In this document: in pieces, positions 6,058 through 10,192 of the stretch
Layout: the number at the start of each line of letters is the position of its first letter
Position numbering within the stretch: position 1 is the stretch's first letter
Assembly (NCBI GenBank): GCA_025927795.1
Contig: JAICKT010000146.1
Coordinates: 1 to 10,192, forward strand
Reading direction: 5' to 3'
Length of the DNA stretch: 10,192 nucleotides
From: Parafilimonas sp.
GTDB taxonomy: Bacteria; Bacteroidota; Bacteroidia; Chitinophagales; Chitinophagaceae
Translations under genes and position numbers: made by a program
Notes under the pieces: model-generated
The model's database searches: none
The model's input: only the letters and a program-made list of their open reading frames with translations
What the model was told of the DNA's origin: nothing

Positions 6058-6894
6058 ATGAAAAAATTATTATTAATAAGTTCCGTATCTATTTGTGTGC
6101 TTACCTCAATCATTGCTGCCACGAAACCGCATTCTGATTTAGGAGTAACAACTGTTAAACATGAAGCTTTTTTAACAGGCACAGATAATTCACCTGAAGT
6201 AAATTATTGGATTGATTCTTTATATACAGGTATGAATTTATCGGCTGCCGGCTTAACCCGAACTGCATTTTTTGATGCATGTAAAGGTTATGAATACCTT
6301 CTTTCTCAAAATGTAATACAGAAGCCGGGGCTTTTAACCATTTGCGATTATTCCCAAAGCAGCAGCAAAAAAAGATTATATGTTTTAGATTTAAATGCAG
6401 GGAAAGTGCTATTTAATACCTATGTTTCTCATGGCAGAAAATCAGGCAATGATTATGCTACCAGTTTTTCTAACAGGGAAGATTCTTATAAAAGTTCTTT
6501 GGGATTTCTTGTTACGGCAGAAACTTATATAGGTGATAATGGCTATAGCATGCGGCTTGATGGCATTGAAAAAGGGTTTAACGATAATGTTAGAAACCGA
6601 GCTATTGTAATGCATGGCAGTAATTATGTAAATGGTGAGCGCGCTTCAAGCAAAATAATGATGGGGCGCAGCTTTGGCTGTCCTGCAGTACCCGCTGCAC
6701 AGGTAAAAAGTATTATTGATTGCATAAAGGGCGGCAGTTGTATTTTTAATTTTTATCCTGATAAAACATATACAAAAAATTCTAAGATTCTTAACGCCTC
6801 ATTTGTTTGGCCTGTTGCTCAATCAATGCAGCTTGCGTCTGTGAAATTTCCGGATTCATTAATAAATACAGATACAGGTATCACTCTTAATTAA
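6058..6894 (+). CDS. Periplasmic murein L,D-transpeptidase-like protein (YkuD_2 type)
   Basis: The N-terminus (MKKLLL then a hydrophobic core, cleavage near Ala20-Ala21) is a Sec signal. The catalytic part carries the YkuD-type L,D-transpeptidase signature: VMHGSNYV with His186, then GRSFGCPAVP with Ser205, Gly207 and nucleophile Cys208. The preceding segment LYVLDLNAGKVLFNTYVSHG (107-126) is the usual first beta strands of the fold. Such enzymes act on peptidoglycan in the periplasm, forming 3-3 crosslinks or attaching or releasing proteins at the stem peptide. The 278-residue length and spacing fit the 'murein L,D-transpeptidase catalytic domain family' common in Bacteroidota. No LysM or peptidoglycan-binding domain is present. 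Two more cysteines (Cys222, Cys228) near the end could form a disulfide. The exact activity (transpeptidase, carboxypeptidase or hydrolase) cannot be told from sequence. Confidence 0.88.
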   Translation: MKKLLLISSVSICVLTSIIAATKPHSDLGVTTVKHEAFLTGTDNSPEVNYWIDSLYTGMNLSAAGLTRTAFFDACKGYEYLLSQNVIQKPGLLTICDYSQSSSKKRLYVLDLNAGKVLFNTYVSHGRKSGNDYATSFSNREDSYKSSLGFLVTAETYIGDNGYSMRLDGIEKGFNDNVRNRAIVMHGSNYVNGERASSKIMMGRSFGCPAVPAAQVKSIIDCIKGGSCIFNFYPDKTYTKNSKILNASFVWPVAQSMQLASVKFPDSLINTDTGITLN

Positions 6895-6919
6895 TGTGAG
6901 TTTTTTCAGTTTTTTCCTA

Positions 6920-6927
6920 TACTTTTG
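6920..6927 (+). promoter_or_regulatory. Predicted Bacteroidota -7 promoter box for rpsO
   Basis: TACTTTTG is an exact TAnnTTTG match followed by C, 51 bp before the rpsO ATG. Its -33 region would touch the end of the transpeptidase gene. No terminator is visible between the two genes, so some readthrough into rpsO is possible. Confidence 0.55.
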
Positions 6928-6977
6928 CCGACTTATAAAAAGAAGAATAAATCTGGATGCTTTTAAATTAAATTGAG

Positions 6978-7250
6978 ATGTCTTATTTAACTACTGAAAA
7001 AAAATCAAATATTTTTACTGAATTTGGCGGCAGCGCCACTAATACGGGCTCTGTTGAAGCACAGATTGCTATGCTTACAGAACGTATTACAAGTATTTCA
7101 AAACACCTGCAGAGCAATAAAAAAGATTTTGACACACACAGTGGTCTTATGCACATGGTGGGTCAGCGTAAACGTTTGCTTACGTATCTGCAAAAACACA
7201 ACCTTCAGGGTTACCGTGCATTAATTGAAAAACTTGGTTTAAGAAAATAA
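6978..7250 (+). CDS. rpsO: 30S ribosomal protein S15
   Basis: The 90-residue length matches S15 (usually 88-90). Family hallmarks are GSVEAQIAMLTERI near residues 24-37, HLQSNKKDFDTHSGLMHMVGQRKRLLTYL in the middle and a basic end, EKLGLRK. S15 binds the central domain of 16S rRNA early in small-subunit assembly. The order rpsO-pnp is conserved in many bacteria and supports the call. A 66-codon open frame within it in another phase is a shadow. In other bacteria S15 represses its own mRNA; I see no distinct regulatory structure in the short leader here. Confidence 0.97.
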   Translation: MSYLTTEKKSNIFTEFGGSATNTGSVEAQIAMLTERITSISKHLQSNKKDFDTHSGLMHMVGQRKRLLTYLQKHNLQGYRALIEKLGLRK

Positions 7251-7265
7251 GTATAAATAAAATAG

Positions 7266-7299
7266 ATCTCAACTGAAATAAGGTTGGGATTATTTTTTT
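7266..7299 (+). terminator. Terminator or attenuator between rpsO and pnp
   Basis: ATCTCAAC (7266-7273) pairs with GTTGGGAT (7283-7290) over 8 bp, including one G-U pair, with a 9-nt loop, followed by a T-rich tract. No TAnnTTTG box was found between it and pnp, so pnp may depend on readthrough, as in the classical rpsO-pnp arrangement. Confidence 0.72.
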
Positions 7300-7401
7300 A
7301 GCTTATAAGTGATCAATTCATTTAAGGTTCGATTAGTCTCTCCTGCAATTTAAAGTCTGCATTTTTTCTTCGGAATTTTTAATTTCTAATTCGATTTATT
7401 T

Positions 7402-9543
7402 ATGTTATCACAACCAATACAAGTAAGTTTTAAATTACCTGATGGTCAGGAAGTGTTTATTGAAACAGGAAGGCTTGCCCGCCAAGCTGATGGCGCTGTT
7501 ACCGTAAGGCAGGGTAATTCTATCATTCTTGCTACAGTTGTTGCAGCCAAAGAGCCAAAAGAAGGGCAAAGCTTTTTTCCTTTAAGTGTAGATTATAATG
7601 AAAAGTTTGCTTCTGCCGGCAGAATACCGGGTTCATTTTTTAAGAGAGAAGGCCGATTGAATGATTATGAAATATTAACCAGTCGTTTAATAGATCGTGC
7701 TTTACGCCCACTATTTCCTGAAGATTATTTATGCGAAGTACAGGTACTTGTTACACTCATTTCTTCTGATGCTGAAATTATGCCTGACTCACTTGCTTGT
7801 TTAGCCGCAAGTGCAGCATTAGCTGTTTCAGATGTTCCAATTAAAGAAATTATTTCTGAAGTTAGAGTTGCAAGAATTGATGGCGAAATGGTTATTAATC
7901 CACTGCGTTCACAACTTGCGAAGGCAGATATGGATTTTATGATTGGCGCTACTGAAAAAAACCTGATGATGGTTGAAGGCGAAAGTGCAGAATGCAGTGA
8001 AGAAGATTTGATTAATGCTTTACAGGCAGCACATGATGCAATTCGCATACAAATAAAAGCACAACAGGAATTGCGCGAAAAAGCAGGTATTGATGAAAAA
8101 CGTGAATATGCAAAGCCTGAACAAAATGAAGAATTAAAAAATAAAGTTTACAGTTTTTGCAAAGACCGCTTGTATGAGGTTGCCTCCGGCGCAAGTGCAA
8201 AATCTGAAAGAAGCGAAGCGTTCAAACTTATAAAGGATGAAATGCTTTTATCGTTAGGTGAAGATGTAACAGAAGAACACATCAAGCTTGCAAAAAAATA
8301 TTATGAAGACCTGCAGTGGGAAGTTGTGCGAAACATGATTCTCGATGACAGGAAACGTTTGGATGGAAGAAAGCTTGATGAAATAAGACAACTTAACATG
8401 GAGGTTGATGTATTGCCTTCACCACACGGTTCTGCAATATTCACAAGAGGTGAAACACAATCTTTAACTACTGTTACTTTGGGTACACCTTTAGACGAAC
8501 TGTTAATTGAAAGCGCTGCTAAAAGTGAATACAGCCGTTTTATTCTTCATTATAATTTTCCGCCATTTTCTACAGGGGAAGTAAAAATGATGCGTGGTCC
8601 GGGCAGGAGAGAAGTTGGTCATGGTAATCTTGCACAGCGCAGTTTAAAGCAAATGATGCCGGGCAATGAATATCCATATACAGTTCGTATTGTAAGCGAT
8701 ATTTTAGAAAGCAATGGTTCTTCTTCAATGGCTACTGTTTGTGCCGGTTCACTTGCTTTAATGGATGCGGGTGTTCCTATTCCAAAACACGTTGGCGGTA
8801 TTGCCATGGGTTTAATTACAAGAGCAAGTGATAATAAACATGCAATACTTACTGATATTTTAGGTGATGAAGATTTTTTAGGTGATATGGATTTTAAAGT
8901 TACCGGTACACGTGATGGAATTTGTGGTGTGCAGATGGATATTAAAATTGATGGCTTAAGTATGGATGTTATGCGTGAAGCTTTGGAGCAGGCACGTAAA
9001 GGAAGATTACATATTCTTGAAGCAATGTACGCATCAATTGATGCGTCAAGAGAAGAAGTAAAACCACATGCGCCAAGAATGGAAAAACTTATTATTGATA
9101 AAGAATTTATTGGTGCTGTTATAGGACCCGGTGGTAAAGTAATTCAGGAAATTCAGAAAGAAACTGGTACTACAATTAATATAGAAGAAGTAGGCAATTT
9201 TGGTGAAGTAAGTATTTTCTCAACCAATAAAGAAGGTGTTGAAAAAGCATTAAAATGGGTGAAAGGAATTGTTGCAGTTCCGCAGGTTGGCGAAGTATAT
9301 GAAGCGAAAGTAAAAACCATTCAGCCTTATGGAGCATTCGTTGAATTTCTTCCAAAGAAAGAAGGCTTATTGCATATAAGCGAAATAAGCTGGAAGCGTT
9401 TGGAAACAATGGAAGGTGTATTAAATGAAGGTGATATAGTAAAAGTAAAATTGATAGGCTTAGATCAAAGAACAGGTAAATTTAAATTAAGCCGTAAAGC
9501 ATTAATGCCAAAGCCTGAATCAAAACCAAAACCGCAGGAATAA
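7402..9543 (+). CDS. pnp: Polyribonucleotide nucleotidyltransferase (PNPase)
   Basis: PNPase degrades RNA 3' to 5' by phosphorolysis, releasing nucleoside diphosphates, and can run in reverse to add tails. The 713 residues show the full domain order: first RNase PH domain (about 1-220, with FPLSVDYNEKFASAGRIPGS), a helical linker (about 230-310), a second RNase PH domain (about 315-545) with RGPGRREVGHGNLAQRSL, a KH domain with the GPGGK loop at 575-579, and an S1 domain from about 630 (YGAFVEFLPKKEGLLHISEI). The catalytic cluster GDEDFLGDMDFK is intact: Asp491, Asp497 and Lys499 correspond to E. coli Asp486, Asp492 and Lys494. The protein is cytoplasmic and trimeric in known homologues. The C-terminus is a short basic/proline tail (PKPESKPKPQE) with no obvious RNase E-binding site. 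The 151-bp gap before the ATG contains the terminator/attenuator hairpin. Confidence 0.97.
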   Translation: MLSQPIQVSFKLPDGQEVFIETGRLARQADGAVTVRQGNSIILATVVAAKEPKEGQSFFPLSVDYNEKFASAGRIPGSFFKREGRLNDYEILTSRLIDRALRPLFPEDYLCEVQVLVTLISSDAEIMPDSLACLAASAALAVSDVPIKEIISEVRVARIDGEMVINPLRSQLAKADMDFMIGATEKNLMMVEGESAECSEEDLINALQAAHDAIRIQIKAQQELREKAGIDEKREYAKPEQNEELKNKVYSFCKDRLYEVASGASAKSERSEAFKLIKDEMLLSLGEDVTEEHIKLAKKYYEDLQWEVVRNMILDDRKRLDGRKLDEIRQLNMEVDVLPSPHGSAIFTRGETQSLTTVTLGTPLDELLIESAAKSEYSRFILHYNFPPFSTGEVKMMRGPGRREVGHGNLAQRSLKQMMPGNEYPYTVRIVSDILESNGSSSMATVCAGSLALMDAGVPIPKHVGGIAMGLITRASDNKHAILTDILGDEDFLGDMDFKVTGTRDGICGVQMDIKIDGLSMDVMREALEQARKGRLHILEAMYASIDASREEVKPHAPRMEKLIIDKEFIGAVIGPGGKVIQEIQKETGTTINIEEVGNFGEVSIFSTNKEGVEKALKWVKGIVAVPQVGEVYEAKVKTIQPYGAFVEFLPKKEGLLHISEISWKRLETMEGVLNEGDIVKVKLIGLDQRTGKFKLSRKALMPKPESKPKPQE

Positions 9544-9545
9544 TA

Positions 9546-9623
9546 TTTCACGCAAAGGCGCTAAGATTAATTAAGATATGAAGTTTGCTTTGCGCCTTTG
9601 CAAACTTTGTCATTTTGCGTGAG
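9546..9623. repeat. Nested inverted repeats in the convergent pnp/cupin gap
   Basis: Three complementary pairs overlap here. GCAAAGGCGC (9552-9561) matches GCGCCTTTGC (9592-9601) over 10 bp. TCACGCAAA (9548-9556) matches TTTGCGTGA (9614-9622) over 9 bp. AAGTTTGC (9581-9588) matches GCAAACTT (9600-9607) over 8 bp. Because they share bases, the pairs cannot all form at once. The core unit GCAAAG recurs on both strands. I recall similar ACGCAAAGGCGC-type elements scattered in intergenic DNA of Bacteroidota, but this was not searched. The repeat may act as a bidirectional terminator or be a small dispersed repeat; there is no long T run on either side. Confidence 0.65.
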
Positions 9624-9624
9624 C

Positions 9625-10192
9625 CTAAGCAAGCTCCTTTTCTGCTGCTTCGAATAATTTTTTTTCTTTCCATTCATACCATTTTTGCGGCATTGTTTTT
9701 TTCATGAGCGTATCAATGTTTCGCATGCCTGCAATATTCCATAAGCCTTTTAATTTACCGGTAACAGAATTATTTAAAGCACGCAAACTCATCGCAAAAC
9801 CACTATCTAAATATTCCATGTGATGCCAATAACCGCCTGGCATAAATAATGTATCTCCATGTTCAAGCGTTACTTCATAACCATCAGCAATCTTTAATGC
9901 AGGAAATTTTTTTGTATCGAGTTTACTTTTTTCATCATCATAATAATTACTAAAATCTGCAAGACTTAAAACTTCAAAAGGCTTGCGATATATTTTATAT
10001 TGTTCGTTATATGGAAATAATAAAATTTTTTTTCTGCCCATGAATTGTGTGTGCAGAATATGGCTTAAATCAATATCAAAATGCATGTGTGTTATAGAAC
10101 CTTGTCCGCCGGTAAACAACATCGGCACACGTTTTACAAAACCTTTCATGTATGCATCCGGCCATGTAAAATCTTTTGTTAGTTGTGGTGCA
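9625..10192 (-). CDS. Cupin-like / JmjC-fold (Cupin_8) oxygenase-like protein, 5' end missing
   Basis: The frame ends at TAG (9625-9627) and stays open to the right edge. Fourteen codons before the internal Met at 10147-10149 read APQLTKDFTWPDAY, in keeping with the family, so the true start lies outside the window. The visible part has the JmjC/cupin metal triad pattern: His and Asp in the HMHFDID segment (HFD, His23 and Asp25 counted from that internal Met) and a distal His in MPGGYWHHMEYL (His109 or His110). GRKKILLFP between them is also typical of FIH-like cupins. Such proteins are usually Fe(II)/2-oxoglutarate-dependent hydroxylases of protein or tRNA-modification substrates. The substrate here is unknown, and the family also has members with no proven activity. 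It is convergent with pnp, 81 bp apart. Confidence 0.85.
   Translation of the reverse strand, partial: APQLTKDFTWPDAYMKGFVKRVPMLFTGGQGSITHMHFDIDLSHILHTQFMGRKKILLFPYNEQYKIYRKPFEVLSLADFSNYYDDEKSKLDTKKFPALKIADGYEVTLEHGDTLFMPGGYWHHMEYLDSGFAMSLRALNNSVTGKLKGLWNIAGMRNIDTLMKKTMPQKWYEWKEKKLFEAAEKELA

Noticed and set aside
7725..8048. 107-codon minus-strand frame inside pnp
   Set aside because: It lies wholly within a conserved PNPase domain and shows no recognisable protein features.
1..10192. CRISPR array, insertion sequence, prophage, toxin-antitoxin or defence system
   Set aside because: No regularly spaced repeats, transposase, phage or defence domain was seen; the genes are mainly conserved core functions.

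Overview
The window looks like chromosomal DNA from a member of the Bacteroidota, most likely the Chitinophagaceae or a close relative. The reasons are: AT-rich intergenic DNA; start codons with no clear Shine-Dalgarno sequence; three upstream boxes matching the Bacteroidota -7 consensus TAnnTTTG (each followed by C); an FtsZ with a long acidic C-terminal extension; and an Obg GTPase that lacks the third (OCT) domain. This placement rests on recalled family features, not a database search. The content is mostly core housekeeping genes. I found no phage, CRISPR, insertion sequence or tRNA signal, and no clearly new multi-gene system.

Layout, left to right. The last codons of an upstream gene, probably ftsA, end at 40. 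ftsZ follows (86-1138), and its open frame is cut by an in-frame TGA exactly where the GTPase core meets the C-terminal linker. The linker and the FtsA/membrane-partner tail continue in the same frame to 1906 and are followed by a strong terminator. Next come a secreted alpha/beta hydrolase (2207-4054) with all the active-site residues expected of alpha-amino-acid ester hydrolases, and obg (4236-5261). A small secreted protein of unknown function (5440-5874) has an unusually dyad-rich promoter and leader and its own terminator. It is followed by a periplasmic L,D-transpeptidase-like protein (6058-6894). rpsO (6978-7250) and pnp (7402-9543) are in their classical order with a hairpin terminator or attenuator between them. 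A convergent cupin/JmjC-like gene (minus strand, from 9625) runs off the right edge, and the 81-bp gap between it and pnp holds nested inverted repeats.

Functionally, the genes serve division (FtsA/FtsZ), ribosome assembly and stress GTPase activity (Obg), translation (S15), RNA turnover (PNPase) and envelope chemistry (transpeptidase, secreted hydrolase, small secreted protein). The items most worth checking are the split ftsZ together with its T7-loop Asn-to-Ile change, the identity of the hydrolase as an alpha-amino-acid ester hydrolase, the dyads around the 5440 promoter, and the repeat element at 9546-9623.
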